A stretch of DNA of 64,000 bases from NCBI RefSeq assembly GCF_008124875.1, contig NZ_VNIA01000001.1, positions 822,721-886,720 on the forward strand. The letters are read 5' to 3'. Below the pieces are notes generated by a model. The model was not told where the DNA came from, did not search any database, and saw only the letters and a program-made list of their open reading frames with translations. This document shows positions 52,478 through 59,711 of this stretch, piece after piece. A program made the position numbers and the translations under genes. The stretch comes from Tenacibaculum adriaticum. GTDB lineage: Bacteria > Bacteroidota > Bacteroidia > Flavobacteriales > Flavobacteriaceae. Numbering within the stretch: position 1 is the first letter of the stretch; each line of letters starts with the position of its first letter.

Positions 52478-53808
52478 AAATTTATAACACTATCTAAGGC
52501 TTCATCGGCATCTCTATGAATAAAATTTGCTTGATAATTAAGTGTAGTTTTTAAATCACTATGTCTATATAGTTTTTGAAGCATTAGAGGATGAATAGAA
52601 TCTCCGGCAATATTTCCAAAACTATGACGAGCAATATGGTTAGATAGATTTTTTTTAATATCACATTGAACAGCGATTCTTTTTAAGTATTTGTTGAATA
52701 GTTTAGTTGCATTTCTAGTCTTCCTAAACATATCTTCAGTATTATGTTCTTTTACTTTTTGTAAGAATGGAAAAACATAACCGTTATTTTCTTTAGAATG
52801 TTTTTTATATTTATTTAAAATAGACTTGGCTTTTTCTGGTATTTTTAAGCTCAACGGTTTTTCATTTTTGTTCATTATATAGTAAAGTCTATCATTTTTA
52901 AAATCGGACCATTTTAATCTGACAACATCAGAAATTCTAATTCCAGCAAAATAAAAAGCAATAAGCCAAACATTTCGGGTATGCCAAATTGATGATAATT
53001 TAGGAAAGTTTAATTGTTCAATTTTTTCTATCTCTTTTTTTGTTAATCCTATTTTATGATTTGAACTTTTAATGCGGATTCTTTCTTTTTCATTAGCAAA
53101 AGGATAGATTGTATTATCTATGAGATTATCTTTTATGGCAATATTAAAAATAGTTCGAATAAAAATTAATTGATTAGTAATAGTTCTGGTTTTCTGTAAA
53201 AGATAAGCAGAACAAAATACTTTGTACTTATTAATAAATGATTGGTCAATATCTTGAAATTCTAGCTTAGTATTATTCTTAAAATAGTTAATCCCATCCT
53301 CATATGAGTATCCATTTCTTTTCGCCCTACTTATACGCTCTTTACGTCTTTTATTAATCCCAGAAATAATCACTTCTTTAGGTAAAGCAGTTTTTGAACT
53401 TAAATACTCATCCAAATTGTGGAGAATGGATAACTCAGATTTTGCCACAGAATAAGTTCCTTTTTTAAACTTGTTTTCTATACGATTGGCAGCAAGTTCA
53501 AAAAATGATTTTTGATTATTTAGTCCAACAATTTTTTTCTTTAATTCTTTGCTTGATATTTTATTGTTTACCTCAAAGGAAATATCATTAGCTTCAATAA
53601 TTTTTTTCATCAAGAAATTATTGATTTTTTTATGATTAGGATGTGTCCGTTTCACTTTACCATTCTCACAATCCCAATCTTTCTCTAAAATATATTGACC
53701 TGTAAAGAAGTAATTAGTTTTATAATTCTTGCTTAATCGGAGGGCTAAAGGAGCGGTACCATCTTTTCGTTCTTTGTTCTTACGTCGAACAATTTTAATT
53801 GAAGCCAT
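52474..53808 (-). CDS. int: Tyrosine recombinase, element integrase
   Basis: A 444-residue site-specific integrase of the Bacteroidota type. It has an arm-binding N-terminus (SIKIVRRKNKERKDGTAPLALRLS), a SAM-like core-binding domain (about 110-220) and a catalytic domain. Catalytic residues can be placed: Arg in FAGIRISDVVRLKW, His-x-x-Arg in HIARHSFG, a further His in KLYRHSDLKTTLNY and the Tyr nucleophile in that last block. It lies 171 bases from the tRNA-fMet fragment, a likely attachment site, and is transcribed toward traN. Confidence 0.92.
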   Translation of the reverse strand: MASIKIVRRKNKERKDGTAPLALRLSKNYKTNYFFTGQYILEKDWDCENGKVKRTHPNHKKINNFLMKKIIEANDISFEVNNKISSKELKKKIVGLNNQKSFFELAANRIENKFKKGTYSVAKSELSILHNLDEYLSSKTALPKEVIISGINKRRKERISRAKRNGYSYEDGINYFKNNTKLEFQDIDQSFINKYKVFCSAYLLQKTRTITNQLIFIRTIFNIAIKDNLIDNTIYPFANEKERIRIKSSNHKIGLTKKEIEKIEQLNFPKLSSIWHTRNVWLIAFYFAGIRISDVVRLKWSDFKNDRLYYIMNKNEKPLSLKIPEKAKSILNKYKKHSKENNGYVFPFLQKVKEHNTEDMFRKTRNATKLFNKYLKRIAVQCDIKKNLSNHIARHSFGNIAGDSIHPLMLQKLYRHSDLKTTLNYQANFIHRDADEALDSVINF

Positions 53809-53979
53809 TATGTTGATTTTTAATGCATTAAATTTAAGAATAAAAATTAAAAATGGGTACAGAATAGGTACAGAATAATTTGAAATTAATTGATTTTATT
53901 TAAAATGATAAAAAATTAAATAATCCATAAGTAATTGATTAGAAGTATTTTAATGTTAATTTACGTAAGATACGACAAA

Positions 53980-54022
53980 GCTCATAACCCGAAGGTCACA
54001 GGTTCGAGTCCTGTTCCCGCTA
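53980..54022 (+). tRNA. 3' fragment of an initiator tRNA-fMet(CAU), probable attachment-site copy
   Basis: The 43 bases read as the 3' half of a tRNA: anticodon loop CTCATAA with CAT, anticodon 3' arm CCCGA, variable AGGTC, T-arm ACAGG-TTCGAGT-CCTGT, acceptor TCCCGCT and discriminator A. The CCC in the anticodon stem is the mark of initiator tRNA. The 5' half is missing; bases just before 53980 do not pair with CCCGA. It is thus a duplicated core left by integration, with the intact tRNA elsewhere, and not a working gene. Confidence 0.8.
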
Positions 54023-55571
54023 CTGAGTAGGAGAGTTTAGAAATAGACTCTCCTTTTTTATTTTCCATTACTTCTAACCCCTTACTATTACTAAAGATGA
54101 GAGAAATGGCATCGTTTAATTTTGCGGTTCGATACTTTTTATCTTCAAAAATTAATTTTTCAGAAAATATCGAACCAATGATTTTTCTTTTTATTTCTGT
54201 TCTTGCTTTTTTGTAGAAAGTGCTAAGACAAGTAAGTAAATTAATTCCAAAGTCTATATACAAACTAATATCCTTCTGGTAATCTGAATACTCATCTATA
54301 CTAATAGTTAAACTACTTATTTGTTCTTTGTACTTGTTCTTTAATCTTAAGTAACTTTCTTTATCTATAGCATTTTCGATATACTTTTCTGTTGTGTTAT
54401 CTAATTTCTCTTCTATTTGTGCTCTTTGTTTCTTTAGCTTCTTAATTGTATTTATCCTATTGGATTGATTTGACTTATATGAATCGATAAGAATCTCTTT
54501 AAACAACTCTACAACTTCTTTAGGAGGCTTTAGTGAGTTTAATAAAACCTCTAGTTCATAATGTGCTAGGTCTATTCTGAACCGTTCTCCGCAGCCTTTT
54601 TTTGTATCACAGTGATAATAGAAAGTATAGCTCCCATTTCTACTCTTTGATGGACTACCTGTCAAATTTCTACCGCATTTTGAGCATTCTAACACACCTC
54701 CTCTAAGAGGCATTATTTCTTCATACTTACTATTCTTTTTTGAGTTTAACCTAACGTTTGCTTTACCCGACTTTACCTTTTGTACTTTATTGAATGTAAC
54801 AATATCAATTATTGGTTCATGAAGCGCATTTCTAATTTCTTCTTTATTTCCATTATTCTCTGGAATAATAATTTTACCAGTATATAATATATTTGATAGC
54901 ATATTGCTAAATTGACTCTTGCTTCTTGTGATTCCCAATTTTTGATATTTCTTTCTAAGGTGTTCTTGACTATAGTATCCAGTAGCGTATTCATTAAAAA
55001 TATCTTGAATGAGAGGTGCTTTTGTTGGACAAGGAACAATTAATGGCTTAGATGGATTATTTGGGTCTTTAGCGTTAAGATATCCTATTGGAGCTTTATT
55101 TACATGCCTACCTTCTTTCAGTGCACCAATAATTCCGTTTTTCGTCCTCTGACTTCTAACAGCATTTTCAACTTCGCCAAGTCCAAGGTACATGAACAAC
55201 ATCATTCTTTGTTGAGGAATATTAAAATCTATGTATTCGGCGATAGCATTTATTTCAATTCCTTTATCCTGTATTTTTTCTATCTCTACTAATCCTAGTG
55301 ATGTTTTACGAGAGAACCTATCCCATTTGTGAAATAAGACTAAGTCAATTTTTTTAGAGCTGACCAACTTTCTTAGTCTTTTGATTTGGGGTCTTTCTAG
55401 CGTAGTTCCTGTATAATCTTCCTCTAAATATTCAACAACTTCAATATTATTTCGATTACAAAAATCATAAAGTAAATCTTTTTGTTGAGGTAAGCTATAC
55501 CCATTATCCTTTTGGTCTGTGGTGCTAACTCTTGCAATAAGTACAGCTTTTTTATTCTTCCAATTTTTCAT
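53982..55571 (-). CDS. Large serine recombinase (site-specific integrase)
   Basis: A 529-residue recombinase. The catalytic domain opens with KKAVLIARVSTTDQKDNGYS, with the nucleophilic Ser in ARVST; a recombinase domain and a zinc ribbon follow (CSKCGRNL...CDTKKGCGERF), then a long coiled coil and a C-terminal domain. The last 12 residues (AGTGLEPVTFGL) are encoded by the antisense of the tRNA-fMet fragment at 53980-54022 and the preceding ones by the antisense of its terminator. The gene therefore reads through the attachment core, and its C-terminus was set by the integration site. The start overlaps the 50-residue gene upstream by 20 bases. Confidence 0.9.
   Translation of the reverse strand: MKNWKNKKAVLIARVSTTDQKDNGYSLPQQKDLLYDFCNRNNIEVVEYLEEDYTGTTLERPQIKRLRKLVSSKKIDLVLFHKWDRFSRKTSLGLVEIEKIQDKGIEINAIAEYIDFNIPQQRMMLFMYLGLGEVENAVRSQRTKNGIIGALKEGRHVNKAPIGYLNAKDPNNPSKPLIVPCPTKAPLIQDIFNEYATGYYSQEHLRKKYQKLGITRSKSQFSNMLSNILYTGKIIIPENNGNKEEIRNALHEPIIDIVTFNKVQKVKSGKANVRLNSKKNSKYEEIMPLRGGVLECSKCGRNLTGSPSKSRNGSYTFYYHCDTKKGCGERFRIDLAHYELEVLLNSLKPPKEVVELFKEILIDSYKSNQSNRINTIKKLKKQRAQIEEKLDNTTEKYIENAIDKESYLRLKNKYKEQISSLTISIDEYSDYQKDISLYIDFGINLLTCLSTFYKKARTEIKRKIIGSIFSEKLIFEDKKYRTAKLNDAISLIFSNSKGLEVMENKKGESISKLSYSVAGTGLEPVTFGL
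54030..54059 (+). terminator. Terminator downstream of the tRNA fragment
   Basis: GGAGAGT, a ten-base loop and ACTCTCC followed by six T on the plus strand, starting eight bases after the tRNA discriminator base. It lies inside, and antisense to, the last codons of the serine recombinase. Confidence 0.75.
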
Positions 55572-55704
55572 TTTCTAACGCTTTAACATCTGTTACAACA
55601 CCTGCCAAGCTGTAAAGTTTTTCCCGAAGTTTTTTTACATTTTCATCGGAATACTTTTTACCACCTGCTTCTAAGATTCTTCTACACTTTTCTAATGTCA
55701 ACAT
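55552..55704 (-). CDS. Small 50-residue protein upstream of the serine recombinase
   Basis: An ATG-started frame of 50 codons (MLTLEKCRRILEAGGKKYSD, then ENVKKLREKLYSLAGVV). The charged, helical sequence with a K-x-Y-S-D-E-N-V-x-x-L-R-x-x-L-Y pattern looks like the small proteins often found directly before recombinase genes in Bacteroidota. Its stop lies 20 bases inside the recombinase gene in another frame, a typical coupling overlap. Function unknown. Confidence 0.7.
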   Translation of the reverse strand: MLTLEKCRRILEAGGKKYSDENVKKLREKLYSLAGVVTDVKALENEKLEE

Positions 55705-55715
55705 AACAGGCAAGT

Positions 55716-56507
55716 TTAGTTATCAATTATATACTCTGTTTCGGTATCTATAATAATTTTAACTGCCTTAAAATTCCAATTCTGAATCTGCTCTAATAAT
55801 TCTGAATTGTTTTTTAATTGTGATGAATTATTAAGTAGTCTGATATCTCCGTCAGAAAGTGTAATTCTTATTTCTTTAAAATCATTTGTTTTAAGGTAAT
55901 AGAGTAATGAAACCTTATTGATATCTTCTTCAAAATCTTTTATGCCAAAATCTGTGTTAAGACTGTTATTTGGAAATTCTTCTTTTATGTAGTCTATGAA
56001 TCTAATATTTATGTGTGATAGTAAGAATCCTTTACTAGCTAGTTTAGCATAATGACTATAAGGATAGAATCCTACTTGATGATGTTCGCTTATTACAATG
56101 TATTCTGGAGTGGTAAGAATGTTTTTAAGAATCTTAAATTTAAACATATTGAACCCTTCAAAGGTATAATCAAACAACTGCTCACGGATATATTTTAAGT
56201 CATTTAATGAAACTCCAAAGTTTCTTAACTCTACAGCTATTTTAATCCAAATACTTTCTAGTCTATTGAATCTTCTTGTTTTTCCTTTGTCTGATTCTTC
56301 GATAATGACAACTCCTTGGTCTATCCACCTATTTAAAGCTCTAGGAGATACATCTGCGGTTATTCCTGTTTTAGTGTTGTTTAAGCTAAAGTTAGATATT
56401 TCGCTATTGTTAAACTCGAAGAATGAAATTGGTATGTTTTCTAATTCTTCTATAAAGGCTTGCTTCTTGATGCTAGCGGATTGACCAATAAGTTTTTTGA
56501 TATCCAT
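55716..56507 (-). CDS. MerR-like DNA-binding protein, hypothetical
   Basis: A 263-residue protein from the ATG at 56507 (MDIKKLIG); a longer frame to 56618 would run through the promoter. Residues around 60-110 look like a MerR-type winged helix: PRALNRWIDQGVVIIEESDKGKTRRFNRLESIWIKIAVELRNFGVSL (in parts), that is, a 'one helix plus wing, then R-F/Y' pattern. The remainder, about 150 residues, is unrecognised and ends in acidic beta strands. It may control the recombinase genes of the island. Nearest neighbours are the 50-residue gene (11 bases) and the membrane protein gene. Confidence 0.65.
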   Translation of the reverse strand: MDIKKLIGQSASIKKQAFIEELENIPISFFEFNNSEISNFSLNNTKTGITADVSPRALNRWIDQGVVIIEESDKGKTRRFNRLESIWIKIAVELRNFGVSLNDLKYIREQLFDYTFEGFNMFKFKILKNILTTPEYIVISEHHQVGFYPYSHYAKLASKGFLLSHINIRFIDYIKEEFPNNSLNTDFGIKDFEEDINKVSLLYYLKTNDFKEIRITLSDGDIRLLNNSSQLKNNSELLEQIQNWNFKAVKIIIDTETEYIIDN

Positions 56508-56525
56508 TGTAATGGTAATTTGAAA

Positions 56526-56557
56526 CAAATATAAAAATATTTCCCATAAGTAACAAA
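56526..56557 (-). promoter_or_regulatory. Full-consensus Bacteroidota promoter
   Basis: On the minus strand TTTG (56557-56554), a 20-base spacer and TATATTTG (56533-56526) match TTTG-N20-TAnnTTTG exactly. The -7 box ends 18 bases before the start of the MerR-like gene. Confidence 0.75.
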
Positions 56558-56598
56558 ATATATTTATATTAAGACTATATTGACCTAATAAATTTATA

Positions 56599-57120
56599 CT
56601 AATAGCATTCAATCTCATTCATCTTAGTATTGATGAAGTCCATTAGATAAGCATTGTTACTGCCTGTTCTTTTTTGGTTGGCTTTTGAGTTTTTGTCAGC
56701 TATGTTAAATTGGTGCTGTAAACCTTTACAGTCTTTTGCTAATACTAATTTATAGATTCTGATTTTTAGTTCTGAATCATACAGTTGCCAGAAACTATCA
56801 TTGCCCATTATTCGGTTCATTTTTTCAGATTCTGTTTCTTTTATCTCAACTGAATTGTTTTTCATTTCTATTTGTTTATAACCAATTGTTTCTCTATTCA
56901 TAAAGAATCCACTCATTGAAAACAGCGTAACATAAATAACATATCTAACACTTTTAATATTAAATTTTTTAAACTTTTTTTTTAGTAACTGGTTTATTTT
57001 AGGAAATAAAACCACACCTAGCACAATTAGAATTAATGCAGGAATTATTTCTCCATTTCCCATTATTCCTAATCCTCCTAAAAACAGAAAACTACTTGCA
57101 ATATATTTTATTAATTTCAT
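56599..57120 (-). CDS. Membrane protein of unknown function
   Basis: A 173-residue protein with two or three hydrophobic segments in the first 75 residues (YIASSFLFLGGLGIMGNGEIIPALILIVLGVV in parts; then VRYVIYVTLFSMSGFFM) separated by a basic stretch (KKKFKKFNIK). A soluble, charged domain of about 95 residues with two Cys (DCKGLQ, EIECY) makes up the rest. No family recognised. It is preceded, on its promoter side, by the structured element at 57176-57308. Confidence 0.6.
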   Translation of the reverse strand: MKLIKYIASSFLFLGGLGIMGNGEIIPALILIVLGVVLFPKINQLLKKKFKKFNIKSVRYVIYVTLFSMSGFFMNRETIGYKQIEMKNNSVEIKETESEKMNRIMGNDSFWQLYDSELKIRIYKLVLAKDCKGLQHQFNIADKNSKANQKRTGSNNAYLMDFINTKMNEIECY

Positions 57121-57175
57121 TGAACTGATAATTTAGATACTCTCAGTCCCAAAGAGTAGTTAATAAAACCAAGAA

Positions 57176-57335
57176 GCGTGGGTACTGTAACCTATTGCTA
57201 CTGAGGTACCGCCAAGCACCCTGCACACAAATAGGAACAGCCCACGCCGTAACGTGAGCATTAGACCTATTCTCTTGTGTGCATTATGAAATTTGGCGGT
57301 TTTCAGTAACAAGAAAATTAGATTAACGCTAATCT
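57176..57335. other. Strongly structured intergenic element, possible ncRNA or repeat
   Basis: A chain of nested complementary blocks: TACTGA (57199) with TCAGTA (57303), ACCGCCAA (57208) with TTGGCGGT (57293), TGCACACAA (57222) with TTGTGTGCA (57275), and AATAGG (57230) with CCTATT (57266). The apical loop contains CCCACGC (57241), which is complementary to GCGTGGG (57176) outside the stem, a pseudoknot-type pairing. A separate hairpin AGATTA-ACGC-TAATCT lies at 57320-57335. The element is much richer in G and C than its surroundings, and no convincing gene overlaps it. It fills most of the 285-base gap 57121-57405. Confidence 0.6.
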
Positions 57336-57392
57336 ATAATGTATAAAATTTTGTTTCCTTACAAATTATTTTTTGGTTGAACGTAAAATTAT

Positions 57393-57423
57393 AAAATCTC
57401 AACGACTAATCTATTGAGATTTT
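57393..57423 (-). terminator. Terminator overlapping the resolvase stop
   Basis: On the minus strand AAAATCTCAA, an 11-base loop and TTGAGATTTT form a perfect 10-base-pair stem followed by a T-rich tract. The resolvase stop codon lies in the loop. Confidence 0.75.
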
Positions 57424-58086
57424 AGATTTTGTATATCTATCATATAGTATTAACACTTGTGAAGCTGAAAATTCTTTATCTCTCCTTGTTTTGAATCCTT
57501 CTTCGTTTAATTTAGCTGCTATTTTTCTATAGCTTAATTTTTCTTTTCGAAGTAGAACAATCATAGCGGTTGCTTTCTTATTGTTTGGGTTTTCCTTGGC
57601 ATTTTGTATAACCTTTAAAGTGCCTTTTTTTCTAGCTTCTGGAGTTAAGTTTTCTGGTGTTCCTAATTTTACTCCCTTTTTTCTTAATTCCTCCAATGCT
57701 TTTTTTGTTCTCTGACTTGTTCTCTCTCTTTCTTCTTGCGCCAATACTGCAAGTATCCCAATGGTAACAGTATTTGCGTCTGGCAAATCGCAACAGACGA
57801 AATTTACATTACTATCTCTTAGTGTATAAATGAATTGGACATTTCTTGAAAGTCGATCTAACTTAGCTATTAATAATGTTGAGTTTGTAGCTTTACAATG
57901 CTCAATTGCTTTTAAAAGTTTTAAGCGATTATTTTTCTTTCCGCTTTCAACTTCCTCATATTCTGCAATTAATTGATCTTTGTCGCTTAAAAATATGTTT
58001 ACAGATGTTTTTTGAGCTTCTAACCCTAATTTACTCTGCCCTTGCTTTTGAGTGCTTACTCTGTAATAACTAATGTATTTGGTCAT
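57406..58086 (-). CDS. Small serine recombinase (resolvase/invertase type)
   Basis: A 226-residue recombinase of resolvase size. The catalytic Ser is in YYRVSTQKQGQS; the later LLIAKLDRLSRNVQFI and GILAVLAQEERERTSQRTK blocks are those of the resolvase catalytic core and E-helix. A C-terminal helix-turn-helix reads LSYRKIAAKLNEEGFKT. It could resolve element dimers or invert DNA. An inverted repeat lies directly in front of it (58094-58138). It is unrelated in architecture to the large recombinase at 53982. Confidence 0.9.
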   Translation of the reverse strand: MTKYISYYRVSTQKQGQSKLGLEAQKTSVNIFLSDKDQLIAEYEEVESGKKNNRLKLLKAIEHCKATNSTLLIAKLDRLSRNVQFIYTLRDSNVNFVCCDLPDANTVTIGILAVLAQEERERTSQRTKKALEELRKKGVKLGTPENLTPEARKKGTLKVIQNAKENPNNKKATAMIVLLRKEKLSYRKIAAKLNEEGFKTRRDKEFSASQVLILYDRYTKSKISID

Positions 58087-58093
58087 TATCTTT

Positions 58094-58138
58094 ATTTATT
58101 AGATAGGAGCTTGTTTTTAAGTAACTTATCTAATAAAT
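58094..58138. promoter_or_regulatory. 12-base inverted repeat ahead of the resolvase gene
   Basis: ATTTATTAGATA (58094-58105) and its exact reverse complement TATCTAATAAAT (58127-58138) are separated by 21 bases, starting eight bases from the resolvase start. It is a candidate resolvase recombination site or self-repression operator. Confidence 0.5.
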
Positions 58139-58183
58139 TTACAAAAAACTGAGATATTTAGCAAGGGTTTGAAAGTCTATTTT

Positions 58184-59710
58184 CTAATTTGTATTTAAAT
58201 TTTCTGTAATTTCTTTAAAACTATTCAGTCCAGATTCTATATTTTCAATTATTTCATTCGCTAAAATGTCTGGGTCTGGTAGATTGTCCAAATCGGTTAA
58301 ACTTTTGTCTTTCAACCAAAAAATATCCAAACTCGTTTTATCTCTTGCAATGATTTCATCATACGTGTATTTTCTCCATCTTCCTTCTTCATTTTCCTCG
58401 CTCCAAGTTTCTTCTCGTTTGTTTATATTACTCGGATTGTAAAGTTTTACAAACTCTTCTAAATCCGTTAACATCATTGGTTTTTTCTTTAATGTATGAT
58501 GTACGTTAGTTCTGTAATCATAAAACCATATATCTTTAGTCCAAGCTTCTTTACTGGCGGGTTTATTTTTGAAAAACAATACGTTTGCTTTCACACCAGG
58601 GCGATAAAAAATTCCAGTAGGTAATCTTAAAATTGTGTGTAAATCAGCTGTTTTCATTAACTGCTTTCTTACTTCTTCTCCTGCACCACCTTCAAATAAA
58701 ATATTATCAGGAAGCACAACTGCAGCTTCTCCATCAATTTTTAGTTGTGTTTTTATGTGTTGTAAAAAGTTTAGTTGTTTGTTAGAAGTGGTTTCCCAAA
58801 AGTCTTGACGATTGTAACTTAAATCTTCTTTTTCGGCTTCTCCATCTTCGTTGGTAATTGTCATGCTACTTTTTTTACCAAATGGTGGATTTGCCAACAC
58901 ATAATCGAAACGTTTTCCGTCGTCTGCAATAAGAGCATCGTTTGGATTGATTAACGATTCGCTATCTATTTCACCAATATTATGTAAATACATGTTCATT
59001 AAACACATTCTACGTGTATTGGCTACAATTTCATTTCCGTGAAAGGTTTTGTTCTTTAAAAATACTTTTTCTTCTCGGTCTAGTTGATTATTTTCTACTA
59101 TCCAATCGTAAGCAGCTAAAAAGAAACCACCTGTGCCACAAGCGGGGTCTGCAATGGTTTTCTTTGGTTTAGGTTGTACACAAGCCACAATAGTTTGAAT
59201 TAATGCTCTAGGTGTAAAATATTGACCAGCACCACTTTTGGTATCTTCTGCATTTTTCTGTAATAAGCCTTCATAAATTTTTCCTTTTATATCCGATCCC
59301 ATCATATTCCAATCCTCTCTGTTAATCATGTCAATGACTTTGAGCAGTTTGGCTGGGTCTTGAATTTTGTTTTGACTTTTGGTAAAAATTTGTCCCAACA
59401 TTCCTTTCTCATTAGAGAGAATTCTTAACAATTGGCTATAAAAAGCTTCTAATTCTGCACCTCTTTTATTGGATAAGGTTTCCCAATCACAAGTTTCTGA
59501 AGGTTTTACAATAAAACCTTCTTTATCTTTTAAAATAGGTGTTTTTGGAAATTTAAGTCCTTTGTTATGGGGTGGTTTGTTTAGTTCATCTGCCATTTTT
59601 AAAAATAGCAAATAGGTAATTTGTTCTAAATAATCCCCATAACCTACGCCATCGTCTCTTAAAACGTTAGCAAGGTTCCATATTTTTGATATTATTGTTG
59701 AGTCTGTCAT
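58184..59710 (-). CDS. hsdM: Type I restriction-modification DNA methylase subunit
   Basis: A 508-residue adenine methylase. The N-terminal helical domain (IISKIWNLANVLRDDGVGYGDYLEQITYLLFLKMADEL in parts) contacts the specificity subunit. Motif I is ADPACGTGGFF at about 190 and the catalytic motif IV is NPPFG in YVLANPPFGKK. A plausible C-terminal tail is present. Length is normal for HsdM. It is the last gene of the hsdS-nuclease-MBL-hsdM operon, 1 base after the MBL-fold gene. HsdR is not in the window. Confidence 0.95.
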   Translation of the reverse strand: MTDSTIISKIWNLANVLRDDGVGYGDYLEQITYLLFLKMADELNKPPHNKGLKFPKTPILKDKEGFIVKPSETCDWETLSNKRGAELEAFYSQLLRILSNEKGMLGQIFTKSQNKIQDPAKLLKVIDMINREDWNMMGSDIKGKIYEGLLQKNAEDTKSGAGQYFTPRALIQTIVACVQPKPKKTIADPACGTGGFFLAAYDWIVENNQLDREEKVFLKNKTFHGNEIVANTRRMCLMNMYLHNIGEIDSESLINPNDALIADDGKRFDYVLANPPFGKKSSMTITNEDGEAEKEDLSYNRQDFWETTSNKQLNFLQHIKTQLKIDGEAAVVLPDNILFEGGAGEEVRKQLMKTADLHTILRLPTGIFYRPGVKANVLFFKNKPASKEAWTKDIWFYDYRTNVHHTLKKKPMMLTDLEEFVKLYNPSNINKREETWSEENEEGRWRKYTYDEIIARDKTSLDIFWLKDKSLTDLDNLPDPDILANEIIENIESGLNSFKEITENLNTN

Positions 59711-59711
59711 T

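Larger units (their letters stand above)
38202..54022. mobile_element. Integrative conjugative-type element, CTnDOT-like, apparently incomplete
   Basis: The stretch groups RteC, an Xis-like HTH protein, replication-type genes, a methylase/nuclease cargo module, the tra mating-pore genes and a tyrosine integrase ending near a tRNA-fMet fragment. The right end is the tRNA fragment (53980-54022). The left end is not defined: I find no second copy of the tRNA sequence, so the start given is simply the first element-type gene. A relaxase, a coupling protein, and traO/P/Q are not present. Confidence 0.75.

Noticed and set aside
53940..54022. Complete tRNA-Met gene
   Set aside because: The bases before 53980 cannot form the anticodon 5' arm, D-arm or acceptor, so only a 3' fragment is present.
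57176..57308. Small protein encoded across the structured element
   Set aside because: Frames on both strands are short and closed by stops, and the nested complementarity explains the sequence better than coding.
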